A program made the translations under genes and the position numbers. Under the pieces are notes generated by a model. The model searched no databases. It was not told where the DNA came from and was given only the letters and a program-made list of their open reading frames with translations. From NCBI GenBank assembly GCA_963738135.1, contig CAVTVK010000001.1, positions 62,001 to 126,000 on the forward strand: a stretch of 64,000 nt of DNA, given 5' to 3'. Every line of letters starts with the position of its first letter. The first letter of the stretch is position 1. The DNA is from Bog-473 sp963738135. Its GTDB lineage: Bacteria > Actinomycetota > Acidimicrobiia > Acidimicrobiales > RAAP-2. This document shows positions 45,280-54,917 of this stretch, piece by piece.

Positions 45280-47322
45280 TCAGCCGGGGATGGAGGCGCG
45301 CAGGTCAGCGATCTCGTCACGCAAGAGCGCCGCCTCCTCGTACCGCAGCTCGGCGGCGGCCGCCTTCATTTCGGCCTCCAGCTGGTTCATGAGCTCCATC
45401 GCCTGCGCCGGCGTCGAGGCATCGCCGTCGACCAGCAGTGCGGGTCGCTGATTGCCGCGGACAGCGGCGTTCTTCCGCACCTCGGCCCGGCTGCGCCCGG
45501 CCTTGGCCACGCCCCCGCCGCCACTCCCGCGCAGGCGCTCGAGGATGTCGGTGACCGACTTGCGGATGGTCTGCGGGTTGATCCCGTGCTGCTTGTTGTA
45601 GGCGATCTGCACCTCGCGACGGCGCTGGGTCACCGAGACGGCCTCGCGCATGGAGTCGGTCACCGTGTCGGCGTAGAGGACGACCACGCCGTCGACGTTG
45701 CGGGCGGCCCGGCCCATGGTCTGAATGAGGGACGAGGCGGAGCGCAGGAAGCCCTCCTTGTCCGCATCGAGGATGGCCACCAGCGCCACCTCGGGCAGGT
45801 CGAGGCCCTCGCGCAACAGGTTGATGCCGACCAGGACGTCGATGGAGCCCAGCCGGAGCTCACGCAGGATCTCGATGCGGGTGATGGTGTCGATGTCCGA
45901 GTGCAGGTACTGCACCCGGACGCCGGCGTCGGCCAGATAGTCCGTCAGGTCCTCGGCCATCTTCTTGGTCAGCGTCGTCACCAGCACGCGGCCCCCGGCC
46001 TCGACCGTGCGCCCGATGCGGGCCAGGAGGTCGTCCACCTGCCCCTTGGTGGGCATGATCGTGACCTCGGGATCGACCAGGCCCGTCGGCCGGATCACCT
46101 GCTCGACCACCTGGTCGGAGTGCTCGAGCTCGAACGGCCCCGGTGTGGCCGAGACGAAGACGCACTGCGGGACCCGCTCCACGAACTCCTCGAAGCGCAG
46201 GGGGCGGTTGTCCTTGGCCGAGGGCAACCGGAAGCCGTGCTCCACGAGGACGTCCTTGCGCGACCGGTCGCCGGCGTACTGCCCGTGCAGCTGGGGCACG
46301 GCGACGTGGCTCTCGTCGATCACGCAGAGGTAGTCCTTGGGGAAGAAGTCGAGCAGCGTGTACGGCGTCTCGCCCGGCGCCCGCCCGTCGAGGTGGCGGC
46401 TGTAGTTCTCCACGCCCGAGCACACACCGGTCTCGGCCAGCATCTCGAGGTCGTGCTCGGTGCGCACGCGGAGGCGCTGGGCCTCGAGCAGCTTGCCCTC
46501 CTTCTCGAACTCCTGGAGGCGCTCGCGCAGCTCCACCTCGATGGAGCCGACGGCGCGCTGGATGATGTCGTCACCGGTCACGTAGTGCGTGGCCGCGTAG
46601 ACGGCCACGTCCTCCATCTCCTCCCCCATTTCGCCGGTCAGCACGTCGAACGGCACGATCCGGTCGACCGTGTCCCCGAACAGCTCGACGCGGAGCGCCT
46701 GCTCCTCGTAGGCCGGGTGGATCTCCACCGTGTCGCCCCGCGCCCGGAAGGTGCCGCGCACGAGGTTGACGTCGTTGCGGGCGTACTGGAGGTCGACGAG
46801 ACGACGCAGCATGTCGCGCTGGTCCACCTGCTCGCCCACCTTGATGCCGAGGATGCGGTCGCGGTACTCGTCAGGCGACCCCAGGCCGTAGATGCAGGAG
46901 ACGGAGGCCACAACGATCACGTCGCGCCGCATGAGGAGGGAGGACGTGGTGGCGTGACGCAACCGGTCGATCTCGTCGTTGATGGACGAGTCCTTCTCTA
47001 TGTAGGTGTCCGTCGTCGGCAGATAGGCCTCGGGCTGGTAGTAGTCGTAGTACGACACGAAGAACTCGACGCGGTTCTTCGGGAAGAGCTCCCGCAACTC
47101 CGAGGAGAGCTGGGCCGCCAGCGACTTGTTCGGCTCGATGATCAGCGTCGGCCGCTGGACCTGCTCGATCATCCAGGCGATGGTCGCCGTCTTGCCCGAG
47201 CCGGTGATGCCCTGCAGCGTCTGGTACGGGTCGCCCCGTCGCACACCGTGGGCCAGCCCGGTGATGGCCGTCGGCTGGTCACCCGAGGGCTGGAAGGGGG
47301 AAACGACCTCGAATTCGGGCAT
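45280..47322 (-). CDS. uvrB: Excinuclease ABC subunit B
   Basis: 680 residues. Helicase motif I is TLQGITGSGKTATIAW, the beta-hairpin that pries strands apart is FFVSYYDYYQPEAYLP, motif II is CVIDESHVAVPQL, and motifs V-VI are INLLREGLDLPEVALVAILDADKEGFLRS and QTMGRAARN. The C-terminal UVR domain that binds UvrC is MELMNQLEAEMKAAAAELRYEEAALLRDEI. Uniform length for the family. coaE ends 33 bases upstream, so coaE-uvrB are probably co-transcribed. Confidence 0.97.
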   Translation of the reverse strand: MPEFEVVSPFQPSGDQPTAITGLAHGVRRGDPYQTLQGITGSGKTATIAWMIEQVQRPTLIIEPNKSLAAQLSSELRELFPKNRVEFFVSYYDYYQPEAYLPTTDTYIEKDSSINDEIDRLRHATTSSLLMRRDVIVVASVSCIYGLGSPDEYRDRILGIKVGEQVDQRDMLRRLVDLQYARNDVNLVRGTFRARGDTVEIHPAYEEQALRVELFGDTVDRIVPFDVLTGEMGEEMEDVAVYAATHYVTGDDIIQRAVGSIEVELRERLQEFEKEGKLLEAQRLRVRTEHDLEMLAETGVCSGVENYSRHLDGRAPGETPYTLLDFFPKDYLCVIDESHVAVPQLHGQYAGDRSRKDVLVEHGFRLPSAKDNRPLRFEEFVERVPQCVFVSATPGPFELEHSDQVVEQVIRPTGLVDPEVTIMPTKGQVDDLLARIGRTVEAGGRVLVTTLTKKMAEDLTDYLADAGVRVQYLHSDIDTITRIEILRELRLGSIDVLVGINLLREGLDLPEVALVAILDADKEGFLRSASSLIQTMGRAARNVDGVVVLYADTVTDSMREAVSVTQRRREVQIAYNKQHGINPQTIRKSVTDILERLRGSGGGGVAKAGRSRAEVRKNAAVRGNQRPALLVDGDASTPAQAMELMNQLEAEMKAAAAELRYEEAALLRDEIADLRASIPG

Positions 47323-47355
47323 GACCCAACGAGGCTACCCGGGGGGTGTGACGGT

Positions 47356-47976
47356 TCAGGCGGGCGCGCGCTGCTCCGCCGCGGCTGCCTGGAGCCAGTC
47401 CCACAGGGTGTCCACCTCGGCCACCAGCGCCGACCGGTCACCGGAGTTGTCGAGGACGTAGTCGGCCTCCTTGACCCGCTCCTCGCGCGAGATCTGCGCG
47501 CGGATGCGGGCCTCGGCGTCGGCCCGGTCGAAGCCGCGCTGGGACAGCAACCGTTCCAACGCGACGTCCGTCGGGGCGTCCACCACGACGACCTTGTGCA
47601 GCTTGACCGTCTCCCGGTGCAGGGCCGTGAGGAGCGGGATGGCCAGGACGACGATGTCGTCGCTGTCCTGCAGGGCATCGCGGGCCTCGATCATGGCGAT
47701 GCCGATGGCCGGGTGCGTGATGGCGTTGAGCGCGAGCCGGCTCTCCTCGTCGGCGAAGGCCACCGCGGCCAGTGCTTTGCGGTCGATGGTGGCGTCGGCG
47801 GCGAGGATGCCGGGCCCGAAGCGGTCGACCAGGGGCTGGTAGGCCGGACCGCCGGGCGCCACGACGTCGCGGGCCACCTGGTCGGCGTCGATGAGCACGG
47901 CGCCTCGCTCGACCAGGAGGTCGGCCACGGCCGACTTTCCCGAGCCGATGCCACCCGTCAGGCCGACGGCGAGCAT
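47356..47976 (-). CDS. coaE: Dephospho-CoA kinase
   Basis: 206 residues. The P-loop is VGLTGGIGSGKSAVADLL, then LIDADQVARDVVAPGGPA, and NAITHPAI with the lid region SQRGFDRADAEARIRAQIS and the closing ADYVLDNSGD. It phosphorylates the 3'-hydroxyl of dephospho-CoA in the last step of CoA synthesis. ATG 47976 overlaps the methyltransferase stop by one base (TGATG). Its common neighbours rpsA and polA are absent. Confidence 0.95.
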   Translation of the reverse strand: MLAVGLTGGIGSGKSAVADLLVERGAVLIDADQVARDVVAPGGPAYQPLVDRFGPGILAADATIDRKALAAVAFADEESRLALNAITHPAIGIAMIEARDALQDSDDIVVLAIPLLTALHRETVKLHKVVVVDAPTDVALERLLSQRGFDRADAEARIRAQISREERVKEADYVLDNSGDRSALVAEVDTLWDWLQAAAAEQRAPA

Positions 47977-48818
47977 CAACCCAGCTGCGCCTGCGCCTGC
48001 GCCTGCGCCTGCGCTTGTGCCCGGCGTGGTGACCGCACCACCGCGAAGAGGACGAGCGTCGTGTCGTCGAGGTCCTCGGTGACGAACCAGTCGTCGGCGG
48101 TGATGCCGGTGGCGCCGCCCGAGTCCTCGCGGGCGATCAGCTTGTAGGCCACCGGCAGCAGCCTGGTGTAGGCCCACACGTACCACTCGTGCGGCATGCG
48201 GTGGCGCAGGTCGAGCACGTCCAGGCGGAGCACCTTGTTCGCCTTGACCCGGCGGGCGGCCAGGTCCGCCTTCACGTGGGGCGCGGCGTCGACGCCACCC
48301 AACCACACGTCGTCGAAGTGGCGCTCCAACATCGACCGGAACTCGGCGCGCTCGAAGAGGTGGAGGTGGAACGGATTCTCGAAGTCGGCCGGCTTGTTGG
48401 GCGTGAGCACACAGCCGATCCCGTCGTCCTTGAGCACCCGGGCCATCTCGGCCACGTGGGGCTCGGGGTCGGTGAAGTGCTCGATGAGGTGCGAGGAGCA
48501 GACCCCGTCGAAGCTGCCCGTGAGGAAGCCGAGGCCGAGCGCATTCATCTGGGCCACCCGCAGGCCCTCGGGCCCGTAGCGGGCGGTCGCCGTGGCGGCG
48601 GCCTCCGCGGAGTAGTCGACCCCGACCACGTCGCGGTCAGGGTCGAGGAAGCGGGCGGACTCGAAACCCTGGCCGCAACCGACGTCGAGCACCCGGCCCC
48701 GGCCGATGCGGTCGAGGACGGCCCGGTAGCCCGCCTCGTGCAGCGCCAGGAGGGAATCGGGGGTGACGCCCTGCTGCGGCCGCTCGCCCGTCAGGCGGCT
48801 CTTCGTGCTGGTCACCAC
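47976..48818 (-). CDS. Class I SAM-dependent methyltransferase
   Basis: About 280 residues. The SAM-binding glycine loop is RVLDVGCGQGFESARFL; the acidic loop follows in VVGVDYSAEAAATA; the post-motif is SFDGVCSSHLIEHFTDPEPHVAEMARVLKDDG. The sequence resembles methyltransferases that act on small molecules or glycans (type 11/23). The C-terminus is an (AQ)n run coded by 6-bp CTGCGC-type repeats (about 47981-48016). GTG 48818 with AAGGGAG seven bases upstream is preferred over GTG 48842. Downstream is coaE; the gene is divergent from the AftD-like gene. Confidence 0.85.
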   Translation of the reverse strand: MVTSTKSRLTGERPQQGVTPDSLLALHEAGYRAVLDRIGRGRVLDVGCGQGFESARFLDPDRDVVGVDYSAEAAATATARYGPEGLRVAQMNALGLGFLTGSFDGVCSSHLIEHFTDPEPHVAEMARVLKDDGIGCVLTPNKPADFENPFHLHLFERAEFRSMLERHFDDVWLGGVDAAPHVKADLAARRVKANKVLRLDVLDLRHRMPHEWYVWAYTRLLPVAYKLIAREDSGGATGITADDWFVTEDLDDTTLVLFAVVRSPRRAQAQAQAQAQAQLG

Positions 48819-48892
48819 GGACGCTCTCCCTTCGTGTGACACTCCGGGGTGCCGCTGGCTGCTTACACTACCCGGCGACCTTCGCCCCCTTC

Positions 48893-51800
48893 ATGACCAC
48901 CACGTCCCCCACCGTCACCGCCTCCCGGGGGCGGCACGCGGCCCCGCGGCCGGCGCGAGCGGTCGGCAACCGTTGGTGGTGGATCGGCGGGGCGGCCTTC
49001 CTGGCCGTGTTCGCCTACGCGCCACTGCTCGCCGTGCGCCCGGGGGTGGTCACCCCCGACACCAAGACGTACCTGTACCTCGACCCGGTCCGCTTCCTGA
49101 AGCAGGTCGCCTTCATGTGGGACCCCACGGTGGGGCTGGGCACGGTGACGCACGAGTACATCGGCTACCTGCTCCCGATGGGCCCCTTCTTCGCCGTCTT
49201 CCATCTCCTCGGGGTTCCCGTCTGGGTGACGCAGCGGCTCTGGCTCGGCACCATCTTGCTGGGCGCCGGCGTCGGCGTCCTCTACCTGTCGCGCATACTC
49301 GGGCTGCGCGGCCCGGGTCCGACGGCGGCGGCGCTGGCCTACATGCTGTCGCCGTACTTCCTGCAGTACGCCGGCCGCATCTCTGTCATTTTGCTGCCGT
49401 GGGCCGGCCTGCCGTTCATGCTGGGGCTGACCATCGTCGCCCTGCGGCGCGGCGGGTGGCGCGAGCCGGCACTGTTCGCCGTGGTGGTCGCCCTCGTGAG
49501 CGGCATCAACGCCAGTTCCATCATCTACGTCGGCGTGGGCCCGATCCTCTGGATCCTCTACGCCGTCGTGGTCCTCCGGGAGTCGACCTGGCGCCGCGCC
49601 CTCGGCACCGCGCTGCGCATCGGCGCGTTGACGCTGGGTGCGTGCCTGTGGTGGATGACGGGCCTCGAGGTGGAAGCGGCCTACGGGGTCAACGTGCTCA
49701 AGTACACCGAGACCGTTCCCTCGACGTCGGCCACGTCGAATGCGGCGGACATCGTCCGGGGCCTCGGCTACTGGTACTTCTACGGCACGGATCACCTGGG
49801 CCCGTGGACGACGGCGGCGGTGCGCTACACCCAGGACATCTGGCTGCTGGCGACGTCGTACGCCGTGCCGGTGCTGGCCCTGGTCGCGGCGGCGTTCGTC
49901 CGCTGGCGCGAGCGGGCCTTCTTCCTGGTGCTGCTCTTCGTGGGGCTGATCTTGTCGGTGGGCCCGTTCCCCTTCTCCAACCCCACGGCCGTCGGCGGCG
50001 CCCTCAAGTCCTTCATGACCAACACGACGGCGGGGCTGGCCCTGCGCTCGACGGACCGGGCCACCCCGCTGGTCCTGCTGGCCCTCGTCATGTTGCTGGG
50101 CAGCGGGCTGAGCGCCCTGTGGTCCCGCTTCCACGTCGGCGGCCTCGTCACGGCACTGCTGGTGGCCGGGCTGGTCGTCGCCAACAACCCGTCGCTCTTC
50201 CTGGGTGACACCATCGCCAACAACTTCACCCAGCCGGCCTCGCTGCCGGCCTACCAGCTGGCCGCCATCAACCATCTCAACGCCACCCATCCGGGCACGC
50301 GTGTGTTCGCCGTTCCCGGCAACGACTTCGCGGCCTCCCGGTGGGGTGACACGGTCGACACCCCGCAACCGGCCTTCCTCGACCGTGACTTCATCACGCG
50401 CGAGCAGCAGATCCTTGGGTCCATCGCCACGGCCGACACGCTCTACGCCACCGACGGCCCGCTCCAGAACGGCACGGCGAACCTCAACGCTCTCGCACCG
50501 ATGGCGCGGCTCATGGGGGCCGGCGACCTCATGGTGGAGTACGACCAGCAGTACGAGCGTTACGGCGTGCCCCAGCCGCAGCTGCTCGCCCTCCAGTTCC
50601 TCCAGACGCCGCTCGGGCTCAGCGACCCGGTCGCCTTCGGGGCGCCGCGGCCCAACACCTCGGTGGTCTCGACCCTGAACGAACAGGACCTGTCGGTGCC
50701 GGGCAACGTGGGCTGGCCCTCCCCCGTCGTCACCTACACCGTGCCCAACCCGCGGGCCATGGTCCGGGGCGAGTCCGACGCCGGCGCCCTCGTCATGGCG
50801 GGCGACGCCACCGGGCTCAACAACCTGGCCGGGCTCGGCCTGCTGAACACGGCCAGCGCGGTCTACTACGCCGGCACCCTGGCCGACCAGCCCGCCCGAC
50901 TGCAGGACCTGTCCGCCCAGGGCGCCCAGCTCGTGCTGACCGACACCAACCGCAAAGAGGCCTTCCGCTGGGACACGTTGACGGCCAACTCGGGCTACAC
51001 CGAGACGCCCGGCGAGAACCCGGCCAAGACCGACCTGAGCGACAGTCCCGTCGAGCTGTTCCCCGGCACCTCCACCACGAGCAAGTCGTACGCAACGTAC
51101 GTCGGCGCGGCGAACGTGTCGGCCAGCAGCTACGGCAACTCCGTCTCCTACACGCCCGAGGACCAGGCGTACAGCGCCATGGACAACAACTTCGACACGG
51201 CGTGGATCACGGGCACCTTCGTGCCGGACCCCAAGGGCGAGTGGTGGCAGTCCCAATTCGCCAATCCGGTCACCACCGACCACGTCACGCTGGTCCAGCC
51301 GCAACGCGGCGACCGCTCGCGCTGGGTGTCGAGGGTGACGCTCACCTTCGACGGCAAGAACCCGGTCACCTACGCGCTGGACGCCTCGTCCCACGTCACC
51401 TCCGGGCAGACGCTGACCTTCCCGGCCCGGACCTTCCACACGCTGCGGGTCACCATCGACTCGACCACCAACAACACGGTGCCGCCTCCCGGGGCCTCGG
51501 CCGTGGGCTTCTCCGAGATCGAGATCCCCGGCCAGTCCGTGCACCAGGTCGTGCAGATGCCGACCCAGCTGCTGACCAGCCTCGGCCCGGCGTCGGCCGC
51601 CGATCGCCTGACGGTGGTCATGACGCGCCAGCACACCTCGCAGTTCCCGCCGCGCACGGATCCCGAGACGACGATCGCGCGCCAGTTCACCCTGCCGACG
51701 GCCCGCACCTTCACGCTGACGGGCAGTGCCAGCCTGTCGGCGCTCATCCCCGACGACGAGGTCGACCGCCTGGTGGGCCGGGCCACCACCCCGTCCAGCA

Positions 51801-53527
51801 CCGTGCGGGACGCCTATTCGTCGGGCCGGCTCCCGGGGGACGTCCAGGCCACCGCGTCGGCGACGGTCGACGGGGACCCGACCACGGCCTGGCAGCCGGG
51901 CCTCGGCTCCAAGGCGCAGGTGGGTTCCGCCCTGACGTACGACCTGGCCAAGCCCCAGACCCTGAACGGGCTCGCCATGCAGGTCATCGCCGACGGGCGT
52001 CACTCGGTCCCGACGTCGATGACGATCACCTCCGGTGCGCAGGTGCGCAGCGTGACGCTGCCGCCGATCGCCGACAGCACGGTGCCGGGCGCGGTCACCA
52101 CCGTGCCGGTCTCCTTTCCCCCTCTCACGGGCTCCCACTTCGTGGTGACGCTCACCGGCGTCCGCCCGGAGTACGCGGCGAACTACTACTCAGCCGGGCC
52201 GCTCGAGCTGCCGCTGGGCATCGCCGAGATCGGCATCCCCGGCGTGAAGGCGGACCCGGCCCCGGCGACCCTTCCCGGCACCTGCACGGCCAACCTGCTC
52301 ACCATCGACGGCCAGCCGATCAGCGTCTCCGTGGTGGGGTCGACGCAGCACGCTCTCGACGGCGGCCAGGCTCAGCTCGTCCCCTGCGGACCCGACGCCC
52401 AGGGGATCAGACTGAGCGCGGGGCCGCACGTCGTGCAGACGGTGGCCGGCCACGGCCCGCCGTGCGCCTCCACCCCCGCCACCTGTACGGGTTGGAACAT
52501 CGATCAGCTCGCCCTCGACTCGGCGGCCGGCGGCGGGCCCGGGGCGGAGGCCTTCCCCACCAGCGCCGGTACCCCGCAGCTCCCGGCCACCCAGCCGGGC
52601 CCGGCGGCCGCGGTGACGGCGACGTCGGTCCACATCGACAGCCACGGGGCGGACGTGACGAATGCGACCGAACCCTTCGAGCTCGTTCTGGGCCAGAGCG
52701 TGAACAAGGGCTGGAAGGCGGTGGCCACTCCCGGGCCCGGGGCCCCGCCGGGGTCTCACGCCGTCGACCTGGGCGGGTCGCAGCTCGTCGACGGCTTCGC
52801 CAACGGCTGGCAGGTGACGGCGGCCGACCTGCACGCCCTCGGAGGCTCCAGCTTCACCGTCGAGCTGACATGGACTCCGCAACGCGCCATCTGGGCCGCT
52901 CTGGCCGTCTCCGCAGCCACGCTGCTGCTCTGCCTCGTCCTGGGCTTCCTTCCCCTGCGGGCCCGCCGTTGGGTGCGGGCCCGCCTTCCCCGCCGGCTGC
53001 GCGGCCCGGCCGGCCCCGAGCCCCCGGAGCGGCCCGCCATCCCGTTCGACGCCGCGGTGCTGGCCCTCCCCGGCGCGCCGGCCCCGAAGGAGCAGCGCCG
53101 GCGCGGCTGGCTGCGCTTCCCGCGGGCGATCCTCATCGGCGCTGTCTGCGGGGCAGCCGCCCTTCTGGTGACCCCGCCGTTGTCGGGGCTCGTGGTCGCG
53201 GTGGCGGTCGTCCTCGGCCTGCTGGTCCCCTGGGCCCGCGCGCTCCCCAGCGTGGCGGGGATCGCCTGCGTCGTCGCGGGCTCCATCAACGTGGTGCAGG
53301 GCCAGAACGTCCATCACTACCTGCCGGGCTCCAACTGGGCGGCCTCCTTCGTGCACGCAGGGAACCTGATCTGGCTCGGAGTGGTCCTGCTGTTGGCGGA
53401 CGGCGTGATCGCCGCCCTGGGCCTGCGGGTGGCCAAGCCGGTGGGCCGCCGCAAACTGCGGGCCCAGACCCGGAGCGACGCCGCACCGCCGGAGAAGCCC
53501 CCGGTCATCGTGGGCATCGACGGCTGA
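48893..53527 (+). CDS. AftD-like alpha-(1->3)-arabinofuranosyltransferase
   Basis: About 1,544 residues, the length class of mycobacterial AftD. The N-terminal GT-C membrane domain (DUF3367, about 30-690) begins with VTPDTKTYLYLDPVRFL, whose Asp56 matches the catalytic Asp of the family, and has some ten helices. The extracytoplasmic middle carries two carbohydrate-binding F5/8C-like modules (SAMDNNFDTAWITGTF at about 760; ATVDGDPTTAWQPGLG at about 1000). The C-terminus has further helices. AftD adds arabinofuranose branches to arabinogalactan and lipoarabinomannan from decaprenyl-phosphoarabinose. ATG 48893 is preferred; the GTG at 48836 would overlap the divergent gene. Acceptor in this organism unknown. 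Confidence 0.85.
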   Translation: MTTTSPTVTASRGRHAAPRPARAVGNRWWWIGGAAFLAVFAYAPLLAVRPGVVTPDTKTYLYLDPVRFLKQVAFMWDPTVGLGTVTHEYIGYLLPMGPFFAVFHLLGVPVWVTQRLWLGTILLGAGVGVLYLSRILGLRGPGPTAAALAYMLSPYFLQYAGRISVILLPWAGLPFMLGLTIVALRRGGWREPALFAVVVALVSGINASSIIYVGVGPILWILYAVVVLRESTWRRALGTALRIGALTLGACLWWMTGLEVEAAYGVNVLKYTETVPSTSATSNAADIVRGLGYWYFYGTDHLGPWTTAAVRYTQDIWLLATSYAVPVLALVAAAFVRWRERAFFLVLLFVGLILSVGPFPFSNPTAVGGALKSFMTNTTAGLALRSTDRATPLVLLALVMLLGSGLSALWSRFHVGGLVTALLVAGLVVANNPSLFLGDTIANNFTQPASLPAYQLAAINHLNATHPGTRVFAVPGNDFAASRWGDTVDTPQPAFLDRDFITREQQILGSIATADTLYATDGPLQNGTANLNALAPMARLMGAGDLMVEYDQQYERYGVPQPQLLALQFLQTPLGLSDPVAFGAPRPNTSVVSTLNEQDLSVPGNVGWPSPVVTYTVPNPRAMVRGESDAGALVMAGDATGLNNLAGLGLLNTASAVYYAGTLADQPARLQDLSAQGAQLVLTDTNRKEAFRWDTLTANSGYTETPGENPAKTDLSDSPVELFPGTSTTSKSYATYVGAANVSASSYGNSVSYTPEDQAYSAMDNNFDTAWITGTFVPDPKGEWWQSQFANPVTTDHVTLVQPQRGDRSRWVSRVTLTFDGKNPVTYALDASSHVTSGQTLTFPARTFHTLRVTIDSTTNNTVPPPGASAVGFSEIEIPGQSVHQVVQMPTQLLTSLGPASAADRLTVVMTRQHTSQFPPRTDPETTIARQFTLPTARTFTLTGSASLSALIPDDEVDRLVGRATTPSSTVRDAYSSGRLPGDVQATASATVDGDPTTAWQPGLGSKAQVGSALTYDLAKPQTLNGLAMQVIADGRHSVPTSMTITSGAQVRSVTLPPIADSTVPGAVTTVPVSFPPLTGSHFVVTLTGVRPEYAANYYSAGPLELPLGIAEIGIPGVKADPAPATLPGTCTANLLTIDGQPISVSVVGSTQHALDGGQAQLVPCGPDAQGIRLSAGPHVVQTVAGHGPPCASTPATCTGWNIDQLALDSAAGGGPGAEAFPTSAGTPQLPATQPGPAAAVTATSVHIDSHGADVTNATEPFELVLGQSVNKGWKAVATPGPGAPPGSHAVDLGGSQLVDGFANGWQVTAADLHALGGSSFTVELTWTPQRAIWAALAVSAATLLLCLVLGFLPLRARRWVRARLPRRLRGPAGPEPPERPAIPFDAAVLALPGAPAPKEQRRRGWLRFPRAILIGAVCGAAALLVTPPLSGLVVAVAVVLGLLVPWARALPSVAGIACVVAGSINVVQGQNVHHYLPGSNWAASFVHAGNLIWLGVVLLLADGVIAALGLRVAKPVGRRKLRAQTRSDAAPPEKPPVIVGIDG

Positions 53528-53570
53528 TCCGACACTGGGCGGCGGCCCGGCCGGCCGGCCGGCGCCCGAC

Positions 53571-54917
53571 TCAGGTTCCGGGGTGTCCGGGCGTCGCCTC
53601 CTCGGCCAGCGCCTCGAGAGCCCGCTGGGCCGTGGCGTCCCAGGTGAACCAGCGCGCCCGGGCCAGAGCGCCCTTGGAGAGGCGGCTGCGCAGCACCTCG
53701 TCGCCCAGCACGCGCCCGAATGCGGCGGGCAGGTCGTCCGGGTCCTCGACGAGAAGGCCCGACTCGCCATCGAGGACGGCGTCGGTGTGCCCGGCGATGG
53801 CCGTGGCCACGGCCGGCGTGCCGCAGGCGGCGGCCTCGGTCAGGGTCATGCCCCACCCTTCCCGCTGCGAGCTGCTGGCCACGACCCACGCCAGCCGGTA
53901 CGAGGCCACCAGGTCCTCGTCGTCGAGTCGTCCGGGCAGGCTGACCCACTCCGTGGCCCCCAGCTCCTCACGCAAGGCCTCGAGGGCGGGTCGCTCGTAC
54001 CCCTCGCCGATGATGATGGCGCGAAGGGCGGGCTGCTCCTTCTTGACCTCGGCCAGCGCGCGCAGCAAGACGTCGAACCGCTTCACCGGCACCAGCCGGC
54101 CCACGGCGACGACGAGCGGGGTGGGCGAGCGTTGGCCCCCCGGGGTGTAACGGTCGTCGACGCCCGGGGGCGCGACCGTGATCCGCTCGCTCCGGAGCCG
54201 GAGCAGGTCCACGATCTCGTCCCGCGACGAGTCGGACAGGGTCACGATGCGGCTCGAACGATAGAAGCGGGGGGCGATACGACGCTCGGCCAGGTCACCC
54301 ATACGGGCCAGTGTGGGCGGCAGCACCATGCCCCACATCTCGGCGTGCACGTGGTGCAAGAGGACGATGCGCGGCCCCCGGTACCAGACGGGTGAGAGGA
54401 AGGGCATGCCGTTCCAGATCTCGACCAGGGCGTCACCGGGGCGGTGCCCCATACGGATCCCCTCCCAGGCCGCACCCGGGAACACCGCGTAGCGACCGGC
54501 CTGGCGCAGTACCCGGTAGCCGTCCCGGGTCAGCGCGGCCGGCGCGTCGGGCACGGCCGAGGTGCGGAAGGTGACGTCGAGGCCCGCCGCCGCCCAGCGG
54601 GAGGCGATCTTGTGGGCGTGCAGCTCGGAGCCGCCGGCCTCGGGGTCGTCGAGGTCGCGCCAGGCGACGAAGTGGATGCGCCGGAGGCCCGCCTGGGCGG
54701 CGATGCCGGCCAGCACGTCGGACCCGGAGGTGGCAGAGGTGGCAGAGGTGGCAGAGGATCCGGGGAACGCGGTGGGCTCGAAGGCTCTCGCGGACCCGAC
54801 GGATTCCAAGGACCCGACGGTTTCGAAGGGCCCGACAGGCCCGGTGGGCCCGGTGTCGTGGCGACCCCCATCGGGCGCGGCCGGCACCGGCCCCAGGTCG
54901 TCACCCATCGGTGTCAC
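53571..54917 (-). CDS. GT4-family glycosyltransferase
   Basis: 448 residues. After a Gly/Pro/Ser/Thr-rich leader of about 70 residues with ATS repeats comes a GT-B enzyme: FVAWRDLDDPEAGGSELHAHKIA (acceptor half), VVAVGRLVPVKRFDVLLRALAEVK, and the donor-site EX7E pattern SQREGWGMTLTEAAACGTPAVATAIAGH. It transfers a sugar from a nucleotide donor at the inner face. GTG 54917 overlaps the flippase stop by four bases, so the leader is real or at least translated. Likely partner of the flippase and SGNH proteins. Confidence 0.88.
   Translation of the reverse strand: MTPMGDDLGPVPAAPDGGRHDTGPTGPVGPFETVGSLESVGSARAFEPTAFPGSSATSATSATSGSDVLAGIAAQAGLRRIHFVAWRDLDDPEAGGSELHAHKIASRWAAAGLDVTFRTSAVPDAPAALTRDGYRVLRQAGRYAVFPGAAWEGIRMGHRPGDALVEIWNGMPFLSPVWYRGPRIVLLHHVHAEMWGMVLPPTLARMGDLAERRIAPRFYRSSRIVTLSDSSRDEIVDLLRLRSERITVAPPGVDDRYTPGGQRSPTPLVVAVGRLVPVKRFDVLLRALAEVKKEQPALRAIIIGEGYERPALEALREELGATEWVSLPGRLDDEDLVASYRLAWVVASSSQREGWGMTLTEAAACGTPAVATAIAGHTDAVLDGESGLLVEDPDDLPAAFGRVLGDEVLRSRLSKGALARARWFTWDATAQRALEALAEEATPGHPGT
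54728..54757. repeat. 9-bp tandem repeats in the GT4 leader
   Basis: GGTGGCAGA is repeated three times, giving ATS tripeptides in the disordered leader; adjacent bases give further degenerate repeats (VGS/ESVGS). Confidence 0.6.

Noticed and set aside
48863..52138. Long minus-strand frame opposite the AftD-like gene
   Set aside because: Arg/Gly/His-rich antisense frame with no domain; the plus-strand protein has clear family features.
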